A stretch of 16,844 bases of DNA from an uncultured Thalassospira sp. GTDB lineage: Bacteria > Pseudomonadota > Alphaproteobacteria > Rhodospirillales_A > Thalassospiraceae. Position 1 is the stretch's first letter, and every line of letters starts with the position of its first letter. A model generated the notes under the pieces. It did not search any database, was not told where the DNA came from, and saw nothing but the letters and a program-made list of their open reading frames with translations. The position numbers and the translations under genes were made by a program. Below, one piece after another: positions 7,146 to 12,432 of the stretch. The stretch is taken from NCBI GenBank assembly GCA_946885765.1, contig CAMPHD010000025.1:1-16844 (forward strand), written 5' to 3'.

Positions 7146-8018
7146 ATGGCATCCAGTGGTAAGCTAAGTCTCGAGTTCTTAAAACGTCAGGCAGAAGAGG
7201 AACAAATACTGCCGACCAACTTCAAACAGGTCAAACTGACGAAAAAGTACCTGTTGCCACGTTTGAAGGAACTTTATGACGATATGCTGCGTCTGAGACT
7301 GCGGTTCGATCAGGAGTTCGATCCGGCAAACTACCCGCAAAAAGGGACCTATCCCAAAGGCTATTGCTACGAGATAACCAAGGGTGTCAAAGAACTTTTG
7401 AAGCGTGAATTGCAATCACCAAAGACAGTTGCGCTTTCTGCGTTGCGCGACTTTTGTCTTCAGGGTGGAATTGCAAAACGGGTTTGGGGAGACTTGCGCC
7501 ACGAATATTTCCAGAACGCATTCCAGTTCGGAGACCTGTATGTCGATGTTTCCAACGACACTGTGACAGTCACCAAACCAAAAGTGGAAATTCTTCCACT
7601 TGGCAAAGCCAGGTTCCACCCGATTTCCGATTACGATATTTATGGCTGTCTCGCGGAAAAGTACTGGAATGGTATGGTTTATCCGAACAGGTATTTACCG
7701 GAGCTTGCCGTTATGTTCCCGATTCTGTTCGTTTCAGCCGAGGGAAGGTTGCAGATACACGCAAATTACCAGACTATCCTTTATCAGAACATGCATCTTG
7801 ATTTTGCGCTGGCTGAGAAATTCCTGACCAAGGGCAGGTTTCATGACCGGATATTGCCGGAACCACACGTCAAACGCCTGTCGTCCGAGTTTGGTGGCCT
7901 TGAAATGCCGACATCAAATGATGACCTGAAACAGTACTTCGCGGATGCCCGCCGGACAGAGTTGCGTCTGGATGCTGTTCGCTGTCAATTGCTGCTTGAT
8001 CAGGCGCGGACAATTTGA
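7146..8018 (+). CDS. Hypothetical protein of 290 residues, family not recognised
   Basis: I do not recognise this protein. It is an uninterrupted 290-codon frame from ATG 7146 to TGA 8018. The only nearby Shine-Dalgarno-like sequence is GAGAAG around 7128-7133, rather far from the start. The N-terminal third is basic and helical (LEFLKRQAEEEQ, KKYLLPRLKELYDDMLRLRLRFDQEF). The middle is richer in strands and aromatic residues (NAFQFGDLYVDVSNDTVTVTKPKVEILPL, YDIYGCLAEKYWNGMVYPNRYLPEL). The C-terminal 40 residues look helical. No signal peptide, membrane helix, metal-binding Cys cluster or nucleotide-binding motif is visible. It is isolated: a strong terminator lies before it and an inverted-repeat region after it. 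The weak ribosome-binding site suggests low expression or a laterally acquired gene, but that is inference. Confidence 0.8.
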   Translation: MASSGKLSLEFLKRQAEEEQILPTNFKQVKLTKKYLLPRLKELYDDMLRLRLRFDQEFDPANYPQKGTYPKGYCYEITKGVKELLKRELQSPKTVALSALRDFCLQGGIAKRVWGDLRHEYFQNAFQFGDLYVDVSNDTVTVTKPKVEILPLGKARFHPISDYDIYGCLAEKYWNGMVYPNRYLPELAVMFPILFVSAEGRLQIHANYQTILYQNMHLDFALAEKFLTKGRFHDRILPEPHVKRLSSEFGGLEMPTSNDDLKQYFADARRTELRLDAVRCQLLLDQARTI

Positions 8019-8030
8019 AATTGTCGTACT

Positions 8031-8060
8031 TTCAAACATTTGAAGTGTTCATTCGAACAT
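8031..8060. promoter_or_regulatory. Two abutting inverted repeats upstream of a NUDIX gene, candidate operator
   Basis: TTCAAACATTTGAA (8031-8044, 6-bp arms, 2-bp centre) is directly followed by GTGTTCATTCGAACAT (8045-8060, TGTTC-N4-GAACA). The second repeat matches 13 of 16 bases of the palindrome in front of ugpB. No T-run follows, so a terminator is unlikely. It ends 31 bp before the NUDIX start and could lie over its promoter. Confidence 0.4.
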
Positions 8061-8091
8061 CCGTGCAAGACCGAAATCCAGGAAGATAAAT

Positions 8092-8544
8092 TTGGTCGGA
8101 CCGATCTTTGGTAACCCGGACATGGGTAGAAATTATATCGTGCAAGACTGCGTCTATGCCGTCATTCTGAATGATGGAGGCGAGGTGGCAGTTGCGCGCA
8201 CTCCAAAGGGGCTGGTACTTATCGGTGGTGGCGTTGAGCGCGGTGAGAGCGAGCGCGATGCCTTGCACCGCGAAGCCTATGAAGAATCCGGTTATAAGAT
8301 CGATATCCGTAATCGGCTTGGTATTGCATCTCAATATGTAAACAACTTTGCCAAGGGTCGGTTTCGGCTTAAGCGCGGGGTGTTTTTCCTGTGCAACTTT
8401 GCCGAACGCTTGGGGCCACCGGTTGAGCCCGATCATGAATTAATCTGGCTCTCCTATAATGAAGCCCATCGCCAACTGATTCGGCCATTCCATCGATGGG
8501 CGCTAGAGATCGGGGTTATCGGTGAACAAGCGTCATCATCCTAG
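8092..8544 (+). CDS. NUDIX hydrolase with a TTG start
   Basis: NUDIX enzymes cleave nucleoside diphosphates linked to another moiety (for example oxidised nucleotides, ADP-ribose or dinucleoside polyphosphates), using Mg2+. The protein is 150 residues. The Nudix box is complete at residues 46-68: G46, E52, R60-E61, E64-E65 and G67. The start TTG 8092 was preferred to ATG 8122 because AGGAAG (8080-8085) sits 6 nt before it, and because the extra residues (IFGNPDMGRNYIVQDCVYAVI) resemble the N-terminal strand seen in related NUDIX proteins. The substrate is not predictable. The stop overlaps that of the convergent ychJ-like gene, both using the sequence CTAG at 8541-8544. Confidence 0.9.
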   Translation: MVGPIFGNPDMGRNYIVQDCVYAVILNDGGEVAVARTPKGLVLIGGGVERGESERDALHREAYEESGYKIDIRNRLGIASQYVNNFAKGRFRLKRGVFFLCNFAERLGPPVEPDHELIWLSYNEAHRQLIRPFHRWALEIGVIGEQASSS

Positions 8545-9044
8545 CCGCAGCATTTTTTGTACTTCTTTCCAGACCCGCACGGGCAGGGGTCATTTCGTCC
8601 CGTATCTGTCTGGTTGCCCCTGATATTGCCGTGCGATATTTCGGGAAATTCGCCATCAATATAAAGCCAGTTACCGTCACGCCGTTCGAACCGGGATATT
8701 TCATGCAATGCGTGATCGTGCCCATTGTCGCGAAATCGGGCAATAAATTCGACCGTACCATTCTGATCCAGAAGACCGCCTTTGTTGGTGGTAATGATTT
8801 CCAGGCAAAGCCATTCGCAGCGATCTGCCTTGATCTGTTCAGGATTAAATCCGGATGCCTTTTCTGGCGCAAGGGTCGCCAGCAGGTAATCGGCATCCTG
8901 GGTTACAAAAGCGCTATATCGAGACCGCATCAATTGTTCCGCTGTCACGGCCTTGCGTGTTCCGGCCAATAATTCACCACAGCATTTGTCGAAGGTTTGA
9001 TTGTTGCCGCACGGGCAGGGAGAGGTTGCTTCTGATTTAGCCAT
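8541..9044 (-). CDS. YchJ-family (UPF0225) protein with two SEC-C zinc motifs
   Basis: The product is 167 residues. A SEC-C motif lies at each end: Cys10/Cys12/Cys21/Cys22 (CPCGNNQTFDKCCG) and Cys154/Cys156/Cys165/Cys166 (DPCPCGSGKKYKKCCG). The YchJ middle domain sits between them, recognisable from AEQLMRSRYSAFV, DYLL.T and FIARFRDNG. SEC-C motifs bind Zn2+ and in SecA mediate contact with SecB and ribosomes; the function of free-standing YchJ proteins is not established. The middle domain has a cystatin/NTF2-like appearance in this family. The start ATG at 9044 has only a weak GGA upstream. It converges on the NUDIX gene with a 4-bp overlap at the stops, so no room exists for a terminator between them. 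Confidence 0.92.
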   Translation of the reverse strand: MAKSEATSPCPCGNNQTFDKCCGELLAGTRKAVTAEQLMRSRYSAFVTQDADYLLATLAPEKASGFNPEQIKADRCEWLCLEIITTNKGGLLDQNGTVEFIARFRDNGHDHALHEISRFERRDGNWLYIDGEFPEISHGNIRGNQTDTGRNDPCPCGSGKKYKKCCG

Positions 9045-9332
9045 GGCTTTTTAGCTGTCCGCTGGTCATGTAGATTGTGGTGGCAATAATAGTCGCAAGT
9101 TTGATGCTGGATCAAAACAGCAAAGAGTTCCAGTTAGAGGGCCTGAATAATATGCCAGTATCGAATGCCCTGAAACTCTGTGAAAAACAATGCAACGTGC
9201 CTTTTTTTTGCCGCATATCGATCCTAGCGTAAGATCGTCAGCATTGATAATATCCGACGGGATTTATCGGGTAAATTATGTAAAATGCTGATATTGAAAG
9301 TTAAATATAGCTGAAATCCAGTCAGGTTTATC

Positions 9333-9362
9333 TTGACGAAATTAGTCGGGTTTAGATATATT
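9333..9362 (+). promoter_or_regulatory. Predicted sigma-70-type promoter upstream of rpoH
   Basis: TTGACG at 9333-9338 (five of six bases of TTGACA) and TATATT at 9357-9362 are separated by 18 bp. Transcription would start near 9369, giving rpoH a leader of about 305 nt. It is the best promoter match I found in this gap. A second, closer promoter for rpoH is not excluded. Confidence 0.55.
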
Positions 9363-9390
9363 AACTTTTGCGGGTGGGGGCCCAATGGCA

Positions 9391-9420
9391 CCGCCGGATG
9401 ATGTTCCGGCCTAATGGCGG
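9391..9420 (+). promoter_or_regulatory. Mutually exclusive hairpins in the rpoH leader
   Basis: GCCGGA (9393-9398) pairs with TCCGGC (9405-9410) around a 6-nt loop. CCGCC (9391-9395) can instead pair with GGCGG (9416-9420). Bases 9393-9395 are shared, so the two stems compete. The element lies about 20 nt after the predicted transcription start. No T-run follows either stem. Confidence 0.35.
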
Positions 9421-9462
9421 ACATGTAAATTGTCGATTTGCTTCGAGGAAGGAAGAGACACG

Positions 9463-9504
9463 ATGAATATGAGTTATCTTTGCGTCTGCTGTCCTCTCCC
9501 ATAG
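9463..9504 (+). CDS. Putative 13-residue leader peptide MNMSYLCVCCPLP
   Basis: A very short frame (ATG 9463, TAG 9502-9504) with a strong purine-rich ribosome-binding site, GGAAG at 9451-9455 within GAGGAAGGAAG, 7 nt before the ATG. It encodes three cysteines in four residues (CVCC). Its stop codon lies within a 19-bp palindrome that would form a stable RNA hairpin. This arrangement resembles leader peptides that sense an amino acid or translation state. It lies in the predicted rpoH leader, 170 nt before rpoH. Translation is not shown; the frame could exist by chance, though the ribosome-binding site argues against that. Confidence 0.35.
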   Translation: MNMSYLCVCCPLP

Positions 9505-9515
9505 GGCCTATGGGA
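9497..9515. repeat. 19-bp palindrome over the stop of the short leader ORF
   Basis: TCCCATAGGGCCTATGGGA has perfect 9-bp arms around one central G; as RNA it folds as an 8-bp stem with a GGC loop. No T-run follows, so it is not a simple terminator. It could be an operator in DNA or a stem that a ribosome on the short ORF would melt. Confidence 0.5.
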
Positions 9516-9645
9516 TGAAATTGCGACCGGACGGAACCATTTCCCAAAATGACTGCCGGTCGTCCACGTGATTAAGTTCACAACTGACAGTGTTTGCGCG
9601 TCATCTAGAGTCTGTTTTAATTCGTAGGAAGAATTGTCAGGCGTG

Positions 9646-9676
9646 ATGCGTAAACCTCTCTGGAGGACATGATATG
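9646..9676 (+). promoter_or_regulatory. rpoH translation-start region with overlapping 8-codon upstream ORF
   Basis: An ATG at 9646 opens an 8-codon frame (MRKPLWRT) that ends at TGA 9670-9672, one base before the rpoH ATG (9674). The rpoH Shine-Dalgarno GGAGG (9662-9666) lies within that frame, and its GAGG (9663-9666) can pair with CCTC at 9655-9658 in a short 4-bp hairpin. Both features could modulate rpoH translation, the second as a weak temperature-sensitive lock. This is speculative; four pairs alone are marginal. Confidence 0.2.
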
Positions 9677-10543
9677 AGCACGATTAAATTACCTGCAGTA
9701 CCGCAGGACGACGGCTTCTCCGGTTACCTGAGACAGGTCTGGAAGTTCCCGATGCTCAGCGTCGACGAAGAATATATGCTTGCACGCCGCTATCATGAGC
9801 ATGATGACACCGATGCAGCCCATAAGCTGGTCACAAGTCACTTGCGTCTTGTTGCGAAAATTGCCTTTGGCTATCGCGGCTATGGCTTGCCGATGGCCGA
9901 TCTGGTGGCAGAAGGCAATACCGGTCTGATGCGGGCAGTTCAAAAATTCGATCCGGAACGGGGTTTCCGTCTTTCGACCTATGCAATGTGGTGGATTAAG
10001 GCGGCTGTGACCGAATATATCCTGCACAGTTGGTCGATGGTTAAGCTTGGCACGATGGCTGCACAGAAAAAACTGTTCTTCAGCCTGCGCAAAGCCAAAA
10101 AGCAACTCAACATTTATGATAATGGTGAGCTGTCGCCCGAACAGGCTGATGCGGTTGCCGAGAAGCTTGGTGTAACCGGCAAAGAAGCGTTGGAAATGAA
10201 CCGTCGCCTTGCGGCGCGTGATTTCTCGCTCAACACGCCGATGCCCAAAGATGAAGGCATGGAGTATCTTGATACCCTGTCATCGGATGCTCCAAGCCCG
10301 GAAAGTATTGTCGCGGATGCCGAAGAGCGTGTTCTGCATAACGATATGCTGAAAAGCGCGATGGGTGAATTGCCGGAACGCGAGCGTGAAATTATCGAAG
10401 CTCGTTTCCTGAGCGACGATCCGATCACACTTGAAAAACTTGGCGAACGTTTTGGCGTCAGCCGGGAACGAGTGCGTCAGCTTGAAGCCCGTGCGTTCAA
10501 GAAAATTCAGGAATCTGTTCTGACGCAGCATGCTGCTGCGTAA
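9674..10543 (+). CDS. rpoH: RNA polymerase heat-shock sigma factor RpoH (sigma-32)
   Basis: A sigma factor that directs RNA polymerase to heat-shock promoters (chaperones, proteases). It is 289 residues, typical for RpoH. ATG 9674 has GGAGG at 9662-9666. Region 1.2 starts at about residue 17; region 2 includes MADLVAEGNTGLMRAVQKFDP and RGFRLSTYAMWWIKAAV (74-112). The RpoH box QKKLFFSLR at 131-139 is diagnostic and separates it from RpoD and RpoS. Region 4 has the helix-turn-helix ITLEKLGERFGVSRERVRQLEARAFKKI (251-278). The RpoH box is also the contact area for core enzyme and for DnaK/FtsH-type control in E. coli. Alphaproteobacteria often have two RpoH paralogues; which one this is cannot be decided here. 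The long structured leader suggests post-transcriptional control. A terminator follows. Confidence 0.97.
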   Translation: MSTIKLPAVPQDDGFSGYLRQVWKFPMLSVDEEYMLARRYHEHDDTDAAHKLVTSHLRLVAKIAFGYRGYGLPMADLVAEGNTGLMRAVQKFDPERGFRLSTYAMWWIKAAVTEYILHSWSMVKLGTMAAQKKLFFSLRKAKKQLNIYDNGELSPEQADAVAEKLGVTGKEALEMNRRLAARDFSLNTPMPKDEGMEYLDTLSSDAPSPESIVADAEERVLHNDMLKSAMGELPEREREIIEARFLSDDPITLEKLGERFGVSRERVRQLEARAFKKIQESVLTQHAAA

Positions 10544-10563
10544 TCAGAATCCGGGATAAATAG

Positions 10564-10593
10564 AAAAGGCGGCATCACAAGGTGCCGCCTTTT
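10564..10593 (+). terminator. Rho-independent terminator of rpoH
   Basis: AAAAGGCGGCA (10564-10574) pairs with TGCCGCCTTTT (10583-10593), extended inward to an ACAA tetraloop, with the T-run in the 3' arm. The A-run in the 5' arm makes it usable in both directions, which suits the convergent NUDIX gene ending at 10628. Confidence 0.9.
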
Positions 10594-10627
10594 CCTTTGC
10601 TGTAATGTGACCTGCTTCACGATGATA

Positions 10628-11074
10628 TTATCGACGCAACGTGCGTGACCGAATGATCATATCGCGGGTTTTATCCCAAAGCTGATAATTACCAAGCTCT
10701 GCCGGTGATACCCATCGGGCATCTGCGGCGTCACTACCTGCTTGCAAATCCGTTTCCTGTGCTTCTGCAACAAAGTCAATCAGGGTGTAGTGATACTGCA
10801 CCCGACCGTTTTTATCGGGCGTTATCAGATCGACGGTATCGATCAGGATCGGTTCAGATATCGTGATGCCGGCTTCTTCAAACACTTCGCGATGGACTGC
10901 ATCACGTAATGTTTCCCCAAGTTCCTGCGCACCGCCCGGAAGGCTCCAGCTGCCTTTGTTTGGTGCCTTGCCTCGCTGGATCAAAAGAACATTATCGCCA
11001 TGCCAAACGACTGCACCAATACCGATGATGGGGCGTGCCAGATAATCGCGGTTGTCCAGATCAGACATCTTCAT
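10628..11074 (-). CDS. NUDIX hydrolase (MutT/ADP-ribose pyrophosphatase-like)
   Basis: The product is 148 residues. It has a complete Nudix box at residues 48-70 (G48, E54, R62-E63, E66-E67, G69) preceded by GSWSLPGG, a layout common in MutT and ADP-ribose pyrophosphatase relatives. The N-terminal strand RPIIGIGAVVWHGDNVLLIQRG is the usual Nudix start, and a WVSP motif lies near the C-terminus. The gene overlaps the end of the preceding minus-strand gene: ATG 11074 (or the second ATG at 11068) lies before the stop at 11061-11063, with purine-rich GAAGAAG upstream. Translation is therefore probably coupled. It is unrelated in detail to the other NUDIX gene of this window. The substrate is unknown. 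Confidence 0.93.
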   Translation of the reverse strand: MKMSDLDNRDYLARPIIGIGAVVWHGDNVLLIQRGKAPNKGSWSLPGGAQELGETLRDAVHREVFEEAGITISEPILIDTVDLITPDKNGRVQYHYTLIDFVAEAQETDLQAGSDAADARWVSPAELGNYQLWDKTRDMIIRSRTLRR

Positions 11075-11327
11075 CTTCTTCTATATTGTCATCGGGATCT
11101 GGAACGTCATGATCGATCTGACCTGTCATTTCACGGGCACGGATGGACGGGCGGCCAAGAAACTGATCTTCGGATTCCGGACGTAATGACATCACGAAAT
11201 CGACTGCGGGTGCGTCACCCAGGGCAAACTGCCGGGCTGCCTCATAGTCTGGCGCTGTTACCTTGGCGGTACGGATACCAACAGAGCCATTATCATCGTA
11301 TATGTATTCAACGATCCAGACCTGCAA
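11061..11327 (-). CDS. Small acidic-tailed hypothetical protein, TTG start
   Basis: I do not recognise the family. The chosen start is TTG 11327, because AAGGAG (around 11333-11338) lies 5 nt before it; this gives 88 residues. A longer frame back to a TTG at 11426 is possible but has no ribosome-binding site and adds a basic, unconserved-looking segment. The visible protein begins QVWIVEYIYDDNGSVGIRTAKVTAPDYEAARQFAL, a strand-rich module. It ends in an acidic tail (DHDVPDPDDNIEEDEDV). No membrane segment or signal peptide is present. Its stop overlaps the start of the NUDIX gene, so the two are co-transcribed and possibly functionally linked. A GGCGG/CCGCC hairpin (11345-11360) sits just upstream of the ribosome-binding site. 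Confidence 0.7.
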   Translation of the reverse strand: MQVWIVEYIYDDNGSVGIRTAKVTAPDYEAARQFALGDAPAVDFVMSLRPESEDQFLGRPSIRAREMTGQIDHDVPDPDDNIEEDEDV

Positions 11328-11402
11328 AACAACTCCTTTGCAATGGCGGTTAATGCCGCCCGGTTTGTTTGGTTGCGCCGCAAACTTGAATGCTGCTATC
11401 AC

Positions 11403-11430
11403 TCTATAAACGGGGGCTTTCCCCAATCAA
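11403..11430 (-). promoter_or_regulatory. Predicted promoter for the minus-strand hypothetical/NUDIX pair
   Basis: Read on the minus strand, TTGATT (11430-11425) and TATAGA (11408-11403) are 16 bp apart. The spacer contains a GGGG-AAAG-CCCC inverted repeat. Transcription would start near 11396, about 70 nt before the TTG start. It lies in the roughly 200-bp gap shared with the divergent DUF502 gene. Confidence 0.4.
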
Positions 11431-11527
11431 CAGTCGCAGCATTGCCATATTCATACTGACAAATGATGAATGCAAACATGTATTACAGGCGATGCCATTT
11501 ATTGCGACGTATCTTCACAGGTGATCA

Positions 11528-12376
11528 ATGACCGCCAATCGTGACGACCAGCATGACACGGACAATGAAGCTTCCGGTCATGCACTACCAAGCCCCGGGC
11601 TTTTCGCCCGTGTACGGGCCTATTTTCTGACAGGCGTTCTCGTTAGCGCACCGCTTGTCATTACATTCGGGCTGGCATGGTGGTTTATAGAATTCGTCGA
11701 CAGCAAGGTCATGCCGCTGATTCCGGGGCATTACAACCCGGTCTATTACCTGCCCGAAGGTTATCAGGAATACGGTATCCCGGGCTTTGGTCTTTTGGTG
11801 ATCCTGATTTTCATTACGGTTGTCGGCTGGTTTACCACCAACTTTGCCGGTCGTGCGCTGATCAAGCTTTATGAGCGCATACTGGCGCGTATTCCTGCGG
11901 TTCGCAGCATTTATGGTGCGGTCAAACAGATACTTGAAACGGTGCTGGCCAATCAGTCAAATGCATTCCGTCAGGCTGTTTTGCTGGAATATCCACGCCG
12001 CGGCATGTGGGCGATCGGTTTTATTACCGGCGAGACCAAGGGTGAGGTCCAGAACCTTACTGAAGATACGGTTATCAATATCTTTTTGCCAACCACGCCA
12101 AACCCGACATCGGGTTTCCTGTTGTTCGTGCCGCGTCGCGATATCGTGATCCTTGATATGACGGTCGAAGAAGCGATCAAAATGGTTATGTCCGGCGGGA
12201 TTGTTACACCACCGGATCGTCGGAATGCCGAACTTCAGGCCAAGCCGCGTGTTTCTGCAAAGACATACGAAGACGTCGATGTTCTGCGTGAAAAAGAAAA
12301 CATACCGGTTCTGGTTTCAAAGCATCCCGAACCGGGTCACGAGAAAGCCGACGATAAAAGCCGCGAAGACGCGTAA
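11528..12376 (+). CDS. DUF502 family inner-membrane protein
   Basis: The product is 282 residues. DUF502 proteins are membrane proteins of unknown biochemical role that frequently sit beside recG in alphaproteobacteria. Two membrane helices are visible at about residues 32-56 (YFLTGVLVSAPLVITFGLAW...) and 84-106. The conserved RIPAVRSIYGAVKQ follows at 121-134, TPNPTSGFLLFVPR at 190-203, and a TVEEAIKMVMSGG motif at 212-224. The C-terminal 50 residues are charged and probably disordered. ATG 11528 has AGGTGA only 3 nt upstream, which is unusually close. The gene converges on recG, with a bidirectional terminator between them. Confidence 0.92.
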   Translation: MTANRDDQHDTDNEASGHALPSPGLFARVRAYFLTGVLVSAPLVITFGLAWWFIEFVDSKVMPLIPGHYNPVYYLPEGYQEYGIPGFGLLVILIFITVVGWFTTNFAGRALIKLYERILARIPAVRSIYGAVKQILETVLANQSNAFRQAVLLEYPRRGMWAIGFITGETKGEVQNLTEDTVINIFLPTTPNPTSGFLLFVPRRDIVILDMTVEEAIKMVMSGGIVTPPDRRNAELQAKPRVSAKTYEDVDVLREKENIPVLVSKHPEPGHEKADDKSREDA

Positions 12377-12394
12377 AGCGGTTCAAAGGCGGAC

Positions 12395-12432
12395 AAAACA
12401 AGGGCGCGGCAATTTGCAAGTGCCCTTGTTTT
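12395..12432. terminator. Bidirectional terminator between DUF502 gene and recG
   Basis: AAAACAAGGGC (12395-12405) pairs with GCCCTTGTTTT (12422-12432) around a 16-nt loop. The T-run on the plus strand serves the DUF502 gene; the A-run in the 5' arm becomes a T-run on the minus strand and serves recG. The 3' arm ends immediately before the recG stop codon (12433-12435). Confidence 0.9.

Larger units (their letters stand above)
9045..9673. other. 629-bp intergenic region upstream of rpoH with structured leader
   Basis: The region separates the divergent ychJ-like gene and rpoH. Its first 290 bp are AT-rich and hold a T-run near 9202-9209 and an inverted repeat TCAGCATT/AATGCTGA (9238-9245 with 9284-9291); no gene is seen there. 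From 9333 on lie a promoter, GC-rich alternative hairpins (9391-9420), a short Cys-containing ORF (9463-9504), a 19-bp palindrome (9497-9515), a long-range pairing CGACCGG/CCGGTCG (9524-9530 with 9556-9562) and a small hairpin AATTC/GAATT (9619-9623 with 9631-9635). No known riboswitch or RNA family was recognised. Confidence 0.6.

Noticed and set aside
9369..9560. Known non-coding RNA (6S RNA, SRP RNA or a riboswitch) in the rpoH leader
   Set aside because: The conserved SRP GGAAG/AGCAG loop pattern, a 6S-like central bubble and any riboswitch core I know could not be matched. Stems are present, but no family can be named.
9533..9564. EcfG-type general-stress promoter (GGAAC ... CGTC) before rpoH
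   Set aside because: The spacing is 23 bp rather than about 16-17, and the -10 part is CGTC rather than CGTT.
11384..11412. Heat-shock (RpoH-type) promoter CTTGAA ... TATAAA before the DUF502 gene
   Set aside because: The 13-bp spacing could suit an RpoH promoter, but the -10 lacks the CCCCAT-like sequence; the resemblance comes only from AT-rich DNA.
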